64,000 bases of DNA. Source: Bacillota bacterium (GTDB lineage: Bacteria; Bacillota; Clostridia; Christensenellales; Christensenellaceae). Positions 7,631 through 15,817 of the stretch are shown piece by piece; the stretch's first letter is position 1, and the number at the start of each line of letters is the position of its first letter. The translations under genes and the position numbers were made by a program. Where the stretch lies: assembly GCA_023393165.1 (NCBI GenBank), contig JAEWMJ010000036.1, positions 20,344 to 84,343 on the forward strand, given 5' to 3'. A model generated the notes under the pieces. It made no database searches and was not told the origin of the DNA. It saw nothing but the letters and a program-made list of their open reading frames with translations.

Positions 7631-8935
7631 TCAATTACCCAGAAGCAATGCTTTTGCGCGCCCGAACAGGGCGGATACAGAGGCCGGATCCAGATCCGCT
7701 TCCGCGTACCGCAGGCAGAAATACATCGCGTTGTTTACCGTAATCACGCCCGCGATAAAATCGTTGGATGCGAATAACGGGGGAATAAAATACATCTCCT
7801 CAAGTGAAAAGTGTTCATATATCGCCGTTTGCCTGCCAAGATTTGATACACCCAGGCCCTCGGATGGAACGCCGCATAAGATGCCGCACAGTTTTTGCGC
7901 GGTTTTATTCCGGTACCCGCCGGAACCGGCAAAGTTTACGGCGTCAAGCAACGTATCGTCCAGCGCGTCCAGCAGCCCTAAAACAATCAGCCTTGTATGA
8001 TCGTCTTTCAGCTTGGCTTTAAGCTGTCCGCCCGTTTTTCCCGCATTTGCCCAGAAATCGAGCGAGTCATCATAATCCGCCTGAATAAATACACCCGACA
8101 CGTAGTTTCCCATGCTGTCCAAAGGGTCTGCTACCATCTCTTTTCTGATATTGCATGAAACGCCGAGATAGGAGGATTGTATGCCCGCCTCCCTGCGCGC
8201 GGCAAAAAACGCCGTGGAAACGGCTTCGTTCACCGTAACGTTATGCCTGCGGCAATTGAATATGACCGTGGCCGTTTCATCCGGGCTCAGAAAAAATGTG
8301 CTTAAAGCGGGTTTCTTATTAAAATTATAATCTTGATACAGCGCCGAATAATCGCCGTAAGAAAAGCGCTTCCCGCTCCTTCGATAATTTCTGTTAAGAC
8401 TCTTTGCAAGCAGCCTGCCCAGAAACCCGGGGCGCGCGGCTTTTGGGAGCGCGGACGCGTCCTGTATGATCGGCGGAAGCAATTGCGCGCCGTCCGTTTT
8501 TCCGTCAAGAGCGTTCAGGAGGTCGCGCATAAAAAAGTAAAACGAAAGCCCGTCGCCAAGCATGTGATGCCCCAGCGCCGTAATTGTTGTGGCCCCCGCC
8601 GAGTAAGCGACGCGTATCCTCATAAGCGGACCTTTTTCAAAATCAAACGGCTTGTGATTTGACCGGGTGATCCACTGCTGCCAGGACTCATTACAGCTGT
8701 TTTCTGAAAATTCTATAAGGATCGGTTTGGATGAGTTCAGTTTATAGAAGGCAACATTGTTTTCATCGAATACGATGGCAGAAGCCAAAAGCGGATGCTT
8801 GAAACACATCGCTTTTAATGCAGCGCGTATCCTGCCGGCCTCAATTACCTTTGATATTCCGGCGGTGATTCCCACATGGATATCGGGAGAAAATAAATGC
8901 TCCCGTTCGGTATTGATACGGATAAGCATATCCAT
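7631..8935 (-). CDS. Condensation-domain protein (alcohol acyltransferase / PapA-like)
   Basis: A 434-residue stand-alone protein of the chloramphenicol acetyltransferase/condensation superfamily. The active-site motif HHMLGDG (form HHxxxDG) is intact near residue 128, and the C-terminal half has EGLGVSNLGR, a usual structural motif of the second lobe. Such enzymes join acyl groups to amines or hydroxyls (NRPS condensation domains, PapA, alcohol acyltransferases). There is no carrier protein or adenylation domain nearby. It is the last gene of a minus-strand set with two Nif11-leader peptides and a Cys-rich peptide, 112 bases after the nearest of them. That makes acylation of a small peptide or peptide product an attractive but unproven role. 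The ATG is preceded by AGGGGC. Confidence 0.8.
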   Translation of the reverse strand: MDMLIRINTEREHLFSPDIHVGITAGISKVIEAGRIRAALKAMCFKHPLLASAIVFDENNVAFYKLNSSKPILIEFSENSCNESWQQWITRSNHKPFDFEKGPLMRIRVAYSAGATTITALGHHMLGDGLSFYFFMRDLLNALDGKTDGAQLLPPIIQDASALPKAARPGFLGRLLAKSLNRNYRRSGKRFSYGDYSALYQDYNFNKKPALSTFFLSPDETATVIFNCRRHNVTVNEAVSTAFFAARREAGIQSSYLGVSCNIRKEMVADPLDSMGNYVSGVFIQADYDDSLDFWANAGKTGGQLKAKLKDDHTRLIVLGLLDALDDTLLDAVNFAGSGGYRNKTAQKLCGILCGVPSEGLGVSNLGRQTAIYEHFSLEEMYFIPPLFASNDFIAGVITVNNAMYFCLRYAEADLDPASVSALFGRAKALLLGN

Positions 8936-9047
8936 ATATTTGCCCCTTGTCTGAATAAAGTTCCATGCCTATCATATCACGCCGCCCGCAAAATTGATAT
9001 TAATAATCCATGCAAAAAAAGAACTTCCGGATCTTTGCCCGCGCTGT

Positions 9048-9377
9048 TTACCGCCCGGCGGCATCCAAAACCGCGACCTGTTCGATAGCTTGCTGCACGG
9101 CCAGCACTGCGGATGTGATGGACGCTTCTATACATTCAACCGGACTATATTTTCCCGACGCCAGCATGTCCAGATCCTCATCCGAAAGTTTTTTGGCGTC
9201 AAAACAACGGTACGCCTCGTTTAAGTCGCCTTCTGAAATCTTAAAACCCGCCTCTTTGGCGAAAGAGATAAGCAATTCTGTTTTTCCTTCTCTCAGGTTC
9301 AAATTCTTAAACTGTTCAAACAATTCCTGATTTTCTCCAAGTGTTGCGACAAACCTGGACAAATGATTTTTTGACAT
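9048..9377 (-). CDS. Nif11-like leader peptide, candidate RiPP precursor 1
   Basis: A 109-residue peptide. The first 70 or so residues match the Nif11-like leader: a helical start (LSRFVATLGENQELFEQFK), the mid motif ISFAKEAGFKISEGDLNEAY, and LSDEDLDMLASGK, the position where natural-product precursors usually carry a double-Gly or Gly-Ala cleavage site. The remaining 33 residues (YSPVECIEASIT... to DAAGR) form a putative core with one Cys, several Ser/Thr and mostly hydrophobic residues. I choose the ATG at 9375-9377 because GAGGTG lies six bases upstream; an ATG eight codons earlier has no ribosome site. It lies between a second Nif11 peptide and the condensation-domain gene. Product and modification are unknown. 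Confidence 0.75.
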   Translation of the reverse strand: MSKNHLSRFVATLGENQELFEQFKNLNLREGKTELLISFAKEAGFKISEGDLNEAYRCFDAKKLSDEDLDMLASGKYSPVECIEASITSAVLAVQQAIEQVAVLDAAGR

Positions 9378-9446
9378 TTTGCACACCTCATAAGTTTTCA
9401 TGTTAAAGCTTTGTTTGGGCAGCGGCCGGCTTGTGAGACCGTATCG

Positions 9447-9782
9447 CTAGGCGTCCGTCCTGTCGCTGCATAAAGGGTCCCATCGCAGCAGCCGCAGCGT
9501 CGTCAGGACTTTTGTGTTCTCACGAACGCCGTCTGTTATTTGGGAATTGACCGCAACAGGAAAATCAGCGGCCAAATCTTCTTCTTCCTCTTCCATGAAT
9601 TTGATTGCCCCTATTTCAACCAGTACCTCCCTTAATTCTTCAGGTGTAAACCGGAGCTCCGCCGCCTCCGCAAAAGAGACAAGCCCTTCCGGAGTATCCG
9701 GCTTAAGCTCATTGAATTCCTGTTTCAGATCGTTGTTCATGATCAGTTCCGCCAAAAAATATATTGCGTTTTCCTTTGACAC
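9447..9782 (-). CDS. Nif11-like leader peptide, candidate RiPP precursor 2
   Basis: A 111-residue peptide starting with GTG at 9780-9782, GGGGGA eight bases upstream. The N-terminal 65 residues follow the Nif11 leader pattern (AIYFLAELIMNNDLKQEF, then LVSFAEAAELRFTPEELREV). Unlike the neighbour, the leader ends in an acidic run (EEEEED) without a GG site, and the C-terminal half (about residues 70-111) contains one Cys, a WDP and several Arg. It is 69 bases upstream of the other Nif11 gene and in the same operon. It could be a precursor with a different cleavage site, or a regulatory or immunity homologue that kept only the leader fold. Confidence 0.7.
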   Translation of the reverse strand: MSKENAIYFLAELIMNNDLKQEFNELKPDTPEGLVSFAEAAELRFTPEELREVLVEIGAIKFMEEEEEDLAADFPVAVNSQITDGVRENTKVLTTLRLLRWDPLCSDRTDA

Positions 9783-9808
9783 TCTTGATTCCCCCTGTTT
9801 CTTTAATG

Positions 9809-10087
9809 CTACTCTTTTATTCTTTTACAGTATCCAAACAGATCACATTCAAATATATACGTTACGGTGAGTTTTGTACTATCCGGTAGAGATTCCCAGA
9901 TGCTGCAACAGGGGCAGATTCTGGTGTATACGGCGCCCGTTATGGAATTTACCTTGCTTAAACAAATTTCTGAACAAGGGAATTGCTTCTCCGGCACGGC
10001 GCATTTATCTTTCGTATCCTGATTATCCCAAATATCATTAAGACGGCCGATACCCAAAGGCGTGCCGAAAACTTTTTCATCTGCCAC
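9809..10087 (-). CDS. Small Cys-rich peptide at head of the Nif11 operon
   Basis: A 92-residue open frame starting with GTG at 10085-10087, with a strong GGAGGTG about seven bases upstream. It holds eight Cys: single ones near residues 29, 38 and 42, then ICPCC and FECDLFGYC toward the end. I recognise no family. The N-terminal third is Gly/Asp/Asn-rich and not Nif11-like. It could be a modified peptide, a zinc ribbon-like protein, or a fast-evolving precursor. Another frame here (ATG at about 10080) has no better ribosome site. It is the first gene of the minus-strand operon, 26 bases before the second Nif11 peptide, and faces the STAND regulator across 164 bases. Confidence 0.55.
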   Translation of the reverse strand: MADEKVFGTPLGIGRLNDIWDNQDTKDKCAVPEKQFPCSEICLSKVNSITGAVYTRICPCCSIWESLPDSTKLTVTYIFECDLFGYCKRIKE

Positions 10088-10140
10088 CTGCTTTCACCTC
10101 CAACTTTATATATATTTATTTTATTATAAATTACGGACAA

Positions 10141-10162
10141 CTAACAAAATCGCTAACAAAAT
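10141..10162. promoter_or_regulatory. Tandem direct repeat, candidate activator binding site
   Basis: The 10-mer CTAACAAAAT occurs at 10141-10150 and again at 10153-10162, a 12-base period, in the middle of the 164-base divergent region between the peptide operon and the STAND/SARP-like regulator. Regulators of the SARP type bind direct repeats about one helical turn apart. The repeat is seen; its use by the neighbouring regulator is inferred. Confidence 0.4.
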
Positions 10163-10251
10163 TTGATATTTTTGAGAAATTATATTGATTGCGAACGGTT
10201 GTCAGTATAAAATAGTATTATGGTATACAAACAGATGGAGCATGACATCAG

Positions 10252-13155
10252 ATGAATATATCGAATGTACGGATATCTGTTCCTAAAGCCGCTCACGGAG
10301 AAATTATTCGCAGGGAACTCCTTGCCGCGGTCCTTGATGATCAAAAAAAGCTTGTTTACGTACATGCAGGGGCAGGATACGGCAAAACAACGCTGCTTTC
10401 CCAGGCCGCCAATTTATTGGAAAATGCCGTATGGCTGACGCTTGACTGTGAAAACGATGTTTTTGCATTTCTGGGCATTTTATGCAAAGCCTTGCGCCAT
10501 GCCTTTCCGGATTATATCTTCAATGTCTCCGAATATCTGCCTTTTGAAGGAAAAAAGAATTTTGCGACCATTCTTGCAAATGCTCTTTTAAACAGTATTG
10601 AAAACCTTGAACGGGATATAACGATCATTATAGAAGACCTTCACACAATAGAAGATGGGCAGATCAAAAATCTGATTGCCTGCATCATGAAGTACAAGCC
10701 CTCGAATATAAGGCTTTATCTGAGCAGCAGGGAAGCCCCCTGGCAGGAGTTGATTTCCCTGCGTATAAGGGGGCACATTTTAGAGGTCACCCAAAAAGAA
10801 CTCGCGTTTACACGCGAAGAATCCGTGCAGATTCTGGGTTTTGACGACGAATATATCTACAAAATGACGGAAGGCTGGCCGCTTGCCATCGGTTCTTTCA
10901 AGGTTCTTCTGGAAAACGGCGTAAGCCTCTCCGAACTTCCCTCGCGCGGCAACGAGGCTCTGTATTCTTATCTTTTTTACGAATGCTTAAGCCGCCTGTC
11001 ATCTGAGACGGTGGAATTTCTCAAATCATCCGCCTGTTTTGAAGATCTGGACGCGCAGATGCTCAATGCCGTTTTGGGAATAAAAAACGCCGAAGCGCTT
11101 CTTCGGAGCCTGGTGGCACGCAATATTTTTATCATCAGAACGGACGAAGGCCATTACCGCTACCACTCTCTTTTCAGCGAATATCTGGCCGGATATTCTG
11201 AAAATTCAAAAAGACTGCTGCTGCAGCAAAAGGCGGCAGTTTTTTATTTTGATAAAAAGGAGTACTCCAAATCTGCGGAATACGCAATGAGGCTGGAAAG
11301 CAAGGATCTCCTTAAAAAAATCATTTTAACCGGCTACAGGGATTCCATTAAAAACGGCAGTTTCAACGAGCTCAGGGAGTGGTTTTATGCCCTCGGAAAA
11401 GAGATCTCCGACCCGAGCCGGGAACTTTTGGTTGCGAAAGGCGCTTTTTTATCAAGCATCGGAAACTTTAATGAAGCAAAAAAATGTCTGGATAAAGCGA
11501 TACCCCTGCTCGGCGCCGGGGACAGGGAACTCTACATTGAAGCCATGACGCATAAGGCGCGTGTGCTCAGGAACTTTGTCTCATTTGAAGAATCAAACAA
11601 GCTGCTGGATGAGCTTATACCCGAACTGAATAATCTTGACTTTGAAACCGTTTATACAGTCCTGATAGAAAAAATTTATAATTTATGTTATAACACGCAG
11701 ATCAGGGAAGCCTACGATCTTGTCCGCCAAATGATGGAGATTTGCTCGGGCGCAGGCAATTTAAAGGTGAAAGCATGGTATGAAAGATATTTATGCGCCG
11801 TCCATTTTTATGCGGGCAGGATGAAAGATTCGGTTTACTATTATGAGAAATCCCTTGAGATTCCGGAAGATGAACTTAAGTATTTAAACGCGCACAATAT
11901 CGGCATCTTTGCGGCAAAGGCTTATCAAATGCTGGGCGAAAGAGATAAAGCCGTATCCATCATAACGGCGGAACTTCAAAACTTAAGGAATACGGGAAGA
12001 TATGAGGAACTGTGGTCGGGCTGCCTTCTCGCCGCGGAAATACACTACCAGAATACCTTTATAGACAGGATGAACGGCGGCAGTCAGACTTATGAGACGA
12101 CTGTAAAATACTTCAACCTTGCCGACGAGTATGCCCCCCTTTACCGCAACACCGATTTCCAGACGCATTGGGCAAAGATACAAAGGCTGACCAATTGTCT
12201 CATGTTTTCAAACGATCCGAAGGATATCGTTATCCATGAGATTTTTGAGGACCTTGAGCATGCCAATGATTATTTAAAAACAATTATTTTAGGCAGGCTC
12301 TTCAGCTATTTTGCGGCTTTATCGGATTTCCCGAATGCCGTCCGCTGCGCGCAGATGTCCATAGACATTGGAGAAAAATTTGGTATTATGCTGATTCCAA
12401 CCCTGGCTTACGGCATATTGGCAAGAGCTGCCATTGCGCAGAGAGATCAGGAAAAAGCAGCCGCTCTGACAAAGCGCTTTCTGCTTCTGTGCCACGAAAA
12501 CGGCGTATACGAATATTTCAGGGTTAGAAAAGCATACGATCCAGTCCTTGAATTTGCTCTTATAAACGGCATTGAGCCGGATATCGCAAGAGAAATAATG
12601 GAATTTGCAGGCTATAAGTTTAAAAAGGCATATATCACGACATTGGGCGGTTTTTTCGTATATCCGTACAATGGCAGGCATGACCCCGTTAAAATGCGCA
12701 CAAAAAAAGAACGGGAGCTTCTGGCTTTCCTTCTTGACGCGGGCAGCCGGGGCGCTACAAAAGAGCAGATTTATGATGCGCTCTGGTACGAGTCGGATTC
12801 GGACGATGTAAAAAAGCTGATAGGCGTGAACCTTGCCCAGATAAAAAAAGACCTTGCCTGCCTGGGCATTACGGATCCCATCATAAACCATGAAAAGCAT
12901 TACAGCATTTGCAGGGATGAGATCGTGGTGGATACGGATCTTTTTGAAGAAGCCGTACAAAAATTCAGGGATCAGGGCTGCAATGAAGCGCTGCAAGAGC
13001 TGTTATCGCTTTACAGGGGAGATTATCTTGCTGAATTCGAAGCGCAATGGGCTGCAGGGAACAGAATAAAATACCAGGAACTATACCGCAGCGCTCTTAT
13101 ATGCGGCGTAAATCCCGGGAACACGCCGGACGTCTTTTGGAAACCCGGCCTTTAG
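10252..13155 (+). CDS. Large STAND-ATPase transcriptional regulator with TPRs and C-terminal SARP/BTAD-like region
   Basis: A 967-residue protein. Residues 39-47 form a P-loop (AGAGYGKTT) with a Walker B-like ITIIIEDLHTI near 124-134, as in MalT/STAND NTPases. A winged-helix segment of the NTPase module follows, then a long helical TPR region (about 330-780). The C-terminus, from about 800, has a winged-helix DNA-binding domain of the SARP/OmpR style (KMRTKKERELLAFLLDAGS, ATKEQIYDALW) and the start of a bacterial transcriptional activation domain (VVDTDLFEEAVQKF, LYRGDYLAEFE). That last domain appears 70-100 residues short of a full BTAD. Such proteins are ligand-gated activators, often of secondary metabolite or transport genes. 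It is divergent from the Nif11 peptide operon, its likely target. Confidence 0.85.
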   Translation: MNISNVRISVPKAAHGEIIRRELLAAVLDDQKKLVYVHAGAGYGKTTLLSQAANLLENAVWLTLDCENDVFAFLGILCKALRHAFPDYIFNVSEYLPFEGKKNFATILANALLNSIENLERDITIIIEDLHTIEDGQIKNLIACIMKYKPSNIRLYLSSREAPWQELISLRIRGHILEVTQKELAFTREESVQILGFDDEYIYKMTEGWPLAIGSFKVLLENGVSLSELPSRGNEALYSYLFYECLSRLSSETVEFLKSSACFEDLDAQMLNAVLGIKNAEALLRSLVARNIFIIRTDEGHYRYHSLFSEYLAGYSENSKRLLLQQKAAVFYFDKKEYSKSAEYAMRLESKDLLKKIILTGYRDSIKNGSFNELREWFYALGKEISDPSRELLVAKGAFLSSIGNFNEAKKCLDKAIPLLGAGDRELYIEAMTHKARVLRNFVSFEESNKLLDELIPELNNLDFETVYTVLIEKIYNLCYNTQIREAYDLVRQMMEICSGAGNLKVKAWYERYLCAVHFYAGRMKDSVYYYEKSLEIPEDELKYLNAHNIGIFAAKAYQMLGERDKAVSIITAELQNLRNTGRYEELWSGCLLAAEIHYQNTFIDRMNGGSQTYETTVKYFNLADEYAPLYRNTDFQTHWAKIQRLTNCLMFSNDPKDIVIHEIFEDLEHANDYLKTIILGRLFSYFAALSDFPNAVRCAQMSIDIGEKFGIMLIPTLAYGILARAAIAQRDQEKAAALTKRFLLLCHENGVYEYFRVRKAYDPVLEFALINGIEPDIAREIMEFAGYKFKKAYITTLGGFFVYPYNGRHDPVKMRTKKERELLAFLLDAGSRGATKEQIYDALWYESDSDDVKKLIGVNLAQIKKDLACLGITDPIINHEKHYSICRDEIVVDTDLFEEAVQKFRDQGCNEALQELLSLYRGDYLAEFEAQWAAGNRIKYQELYRSALICGVNPGNTPDVFWKPGL

Positions 13156-13212
13156 GCGGCCCGGCAGGGTCACCTGTTATTTTGCATCTCTGCAGCCCAA
13201 TTAACCTGCAAA

Positions 13213-14595
13213 TCATCTTAAATATGTGATTTCGTTTTTATAATCCAATATCCGGTCGATCACATCTTTCTCCATCAATCCCCTTTGCAGCACAAGCTCT
13301 TTGATTTTTTGAGGATTATTTTCGCATGCCGCCAGGATTTCCGCAGCGGTCTCATAACCGATATAAGGGGAAAGCGCGGTTGCCAGCACAAGCGACCTGT
13401 TTAAATGTTCCATGCAGTTTTTCCTGTTGGCCTCAAGCGTTTGGATACATTTTTCCCTGAAGATTTTCACGGTATGGACGAGCAGCGACAGGCTTTCCAG
13501 CAGACTGTCCGCGATGAGCGGCATAAAGGCGTTAAGCTCAAAATTCCCCGAAGCCGCGGCCAGAGTCACCGCCGAGTCATTGGCAATCACCCTGATGGCC
13601 GCCTGGGTAGTCATCTCGGGGATCACAGGATTGACCTTCCCGGGCATGATCGTGCTTCCCATTTGGAGCTCCTTAAGGGTAATTTCCCCCAGGCCGCCGT
13701 TGGGCCCGGAGTTCATCAGCCGAAGGTCGCCCGCGATCTTCATAAGGTTCACAGCCAGCGCTTTCAAAAGTCCTGAAACTTCCACAAAAACATCATTGTT
13801 CTGGGTCAGATCCATCGGGTATTCCGCCTTGGCCAGGCCGACACCGGTCAGGTCTCTTAAAACGTCTATCACTTTAAACGTATATTTCCTGTCCGCATTG
13901 CTGCCCGTACCCACCGCGGTACCACCGAGATTCACCTGCCGCAACCGTTCCTCCACCTTGTAAATGCGCCAGCGGTCACGCGCAATTGCCTGCGCGTATG
14001 CGCCGAATTCCTGTCCCAGCGTTACGGGCATGGCGTCCATCAATTCGGTACGGCCAAGCTTCAGGATATCCGAAAACTCCTGTTCCTTTTTTTGCAGCGA
14101 TTCCTGCAGCCGGGCGCATTCGCCGCTCAGCTCGCGCACCATCCGTATGGCTGCTATGCGCAGGGCGGTTGGGTAAACGTCGTTGGTGGACTGGCCCTTG
14201 TTGACGTCGTCCAGCGGACTGATGACGGAATACTCGCCCGGTTTCCGGCCCAATGACCGGAGCGCAAGATTGGCGATCACCTCATTGACGTTCATATTGG
14301 TGGACGTGCCGGCCCCTCCCTGCAGGGCGGACGTTACAAACGCATGATCCGCTTTCCCGCCAAGAACCATATCGCAGGCGGCAACGATCGCATCCCCCTT
14401 CTTTTGATCCATCAATCCTAGGGATATATGGGCCATGGCCGCGGCTTTTTTCACCTCCGCCATGGCATAAATCAGGCTTAAATGGACCTTTTTATTGCCC
14501 AACGGAAAATTTTCCAGTGCGCGCGCGGTCTCCTTGCCAAAAAGCGCGCCGTCCTCCAGAAGTATCTCGCCTATTTTGTCTTTCTCGGTCCGCAT
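13213..14595 (-). CDS. aspA: Aspartate ammonia-lyase
   Basis: A 460-residue enzyme of the fumarase/aspartase superfamily, of usual length. It carries the family signature GSTIMPGKVNPVIPE (near residue 310) with the catalytic flexible loop, and GTSTNMNVNEVIANLA near residue 95, as in aspartases. It converts L-aspartate to fumarate and ammonia. It is the last gene of the [FeFe]-hydrogenase maturation operon, 3 bases after hydF; its ribosome site GGAGG lies inside the hydF end. This linkage of aspA with hydE, hydF and hydG is known from many Clostridia. Why is not settled; supply or removal of ammonia or of amino-acid intermediates during H-cluster assembly has been considered. Confidence 0.88.
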   Translation of the reverse strand: MRTEKDKIGEILLEDGALFGKETARALENFPLGNKKVHLSLIYAMAEVKKAAAMAHISLGLMDQKKGDAIVAACDMVLGGKADHAFVTSALQGGAGTSTNMNVNEVIANLALRSLGRKPGEYSVISPLDDVNKGQSTNDVYPTALRIAAIRMVRELSGECARLQESLQKKEQEFSDILKLGRTELMDAMPVTLGQEFGAYAQAIARDRWRIYKVEERLRQVNLGGTAVGTGSNADRKYTFKVIDVLRDLTGVGLAKAEYPMDLTQNNDVFVEVSGLLKALAVNLMKIAGDLRLMNSGPNGGLGEITLKELQMGSTIMPGKVNPVIPEMTTQAAIRVIANDSAVTLAAASGNFELNAFMPLIADSLLESLSLLVHTVKIFREKCIQTLEANRKNCMEHLNRSLVLATALSPYIGYETAAEILAACENNPQKIKELVLQRGLMEKDVIDRILDYKNEITYLR

Positions 14596-14598
14596 GAT

Positions 14599-15807
14599 CT
14601 AGTCCTCCTCCAGTGTCAGCGCGACGGACGGGAAAGCCTGCACGCTGCGTTTTAAAATTCCCTGCATATAGGCAATCAGTACGCCGTAATTCGTAACGGG
14701 CACGTCCTGGTCCCGTGCGCACTGGATGCGGTATTTCATCTCCCGTTCGTTCAGCATGCATCCCCCGCAGTGGACGATCAGTTTATAAGGAGAAAGATCG
14801 TCCGGAAATTCGGCGCCCGAGGTGAACGCAAACCCGATATCCCGCCCCGTATGCTGCCTGATCCATCTCGGAAGTTTGACGGTCCCAATGTCGTCGCATT
14901 GCCGGTGATGGGTGCAGCCCTCGGCTATCAGAACGGTATCCCCGTCCTCCAGCTTTTCAATGGCCTTTGCGCCCAAAACGGCAGTTTCCAGATCGCCCTT
15001 GTAACGGGCGAACAATATGGAAAAGGAGGTAAGCAGAATATCCTTGGGCGTGTCGGCCGAAACCTTGGCGAATACCTGGCTGTCTGTAATCACAAGTTTT
15101 GGTTTTTTGCCCAAGCTTTGAAGCGTCTCCCGGAGTTCGTATTCCTTCACGACAATCGCGGTAGCGTCCGCCTCCAGGATATCACGGATGGTCTGCTGCT
15201 GCGGAAGGATCAGCCTTCCCTTGGGCGCGGCCTTGTCAATGGGCACCACCAGCACCACAAAATCGGATGGCTGGATCAGATCGGCCACAATACGCAGCTT
15301 GGATTCCTCCCGGACGGCAAGACGCGCAATTTTCTCCTTGAGCGCCCAGATATTCTCCCCGGTCCTGGCGCTTACCCATATTTCATTCTCCCCGGGCGCA
15401 TGCGGGGCGGCGAACAGATCCGTTTTGTTTACCGCTGTGATATAGCGGATATTTTTCTTTTTAAAAGCTTCGATCAGTTCCAGGTCTTCTTTTGTTCTTC
15501 CCGCATTTGCATCCACCACCAGAACGGCGACGTCCGTTTTGTTGAGTATCTGCAGGGCTTTTTTGACGCGCAAAGACCCCAGCTCGCCCACGTCGTCCAT
15601 TCCCGGCGTGTCAATTATCATCACCGGGCCGATAGGCAGCAGTTCCATTGTCTTGTAAACAGGATCCGTGGTGGTTCCCGGTACATCCGAAACAATGGCG
15701 ATGTTCTGCTCTGTAACGGCGTTCACCAGGCTGGATTTTCCCGCGTTGCGCCGCCCAAAAAATCCGATGTGTACCCTTTGTGCAGCCGGCGTATCATTCA
15801 GGCTCAT
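14599..15807 (-). CDS. hydF: [FeFe]-hydrogenase maturation GTPase HydF
   Basis: A 402-residue GTPase that acts as scaffold for assembly of the 2Fe subcluster and delivers it to apo-hydrogenase. G1 is GRRNAGKSSLVN (residues about 14-25), G3 is DTPGMDD, G4 is NKTD, followed by a dimerisation region. The C-terminal cluster-binding residues are present: a CTHH segment near residue 303 and HCGGCMLN near residue 349, the C-x-H...H-C-x2-C pattern of HydF. Start ATG is preceded by GGAGGG. Gap to hydG is 10 bases and to aspA 3 bases, so the set is one transcript. No hydrogenase structural gene lies in this window. Confidence 0.95.
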   Translation of the reverse strand: MSLNDTPAAQRVHIGFFGRRNAGKSSLVNAVTEQNIAIVSDVPGTTTDPVYKTMELLPIGPVMIIDTPGMDDVGELGSLRVKKALQILNKTDVAVLVVDANAGRTKEDLELIEAFKKKNIRYITAVNKTDLFAAPHAPGENEIWVSARTGENIWALKEKIARLAVREESKLRIVADLIQPSDFVVLVVPIDKAAPKGRLILPQQQTIRDILEADATAIVVKEYELRETLQSLGKKPKLVITDSQVFAKVSADTPKDILLTSFSILFARYKGDLETAVLGAKAIEKLEDGDTVLIAEGCTHHRQCDDIGTVKLPRWIRQHTGRDIGFAFTSGAEFPDDLSPYKLIVHCGGCMLNEREMKYRIQCARDQDVPVTNYGVLIAYMQGILKRSVQAFPSVALTLEED

Positions 15808-15817
15808 CGTTTCCCTC

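Noticed and set aside
9958..10140. 60-codon alternative frame over the Cys-rich peptide start
   Set aside because: Its ATG region has a poorer ribosome-site fit than the GTG of the Cys-rich frame and it lacks recognisable features; not excluded completely.
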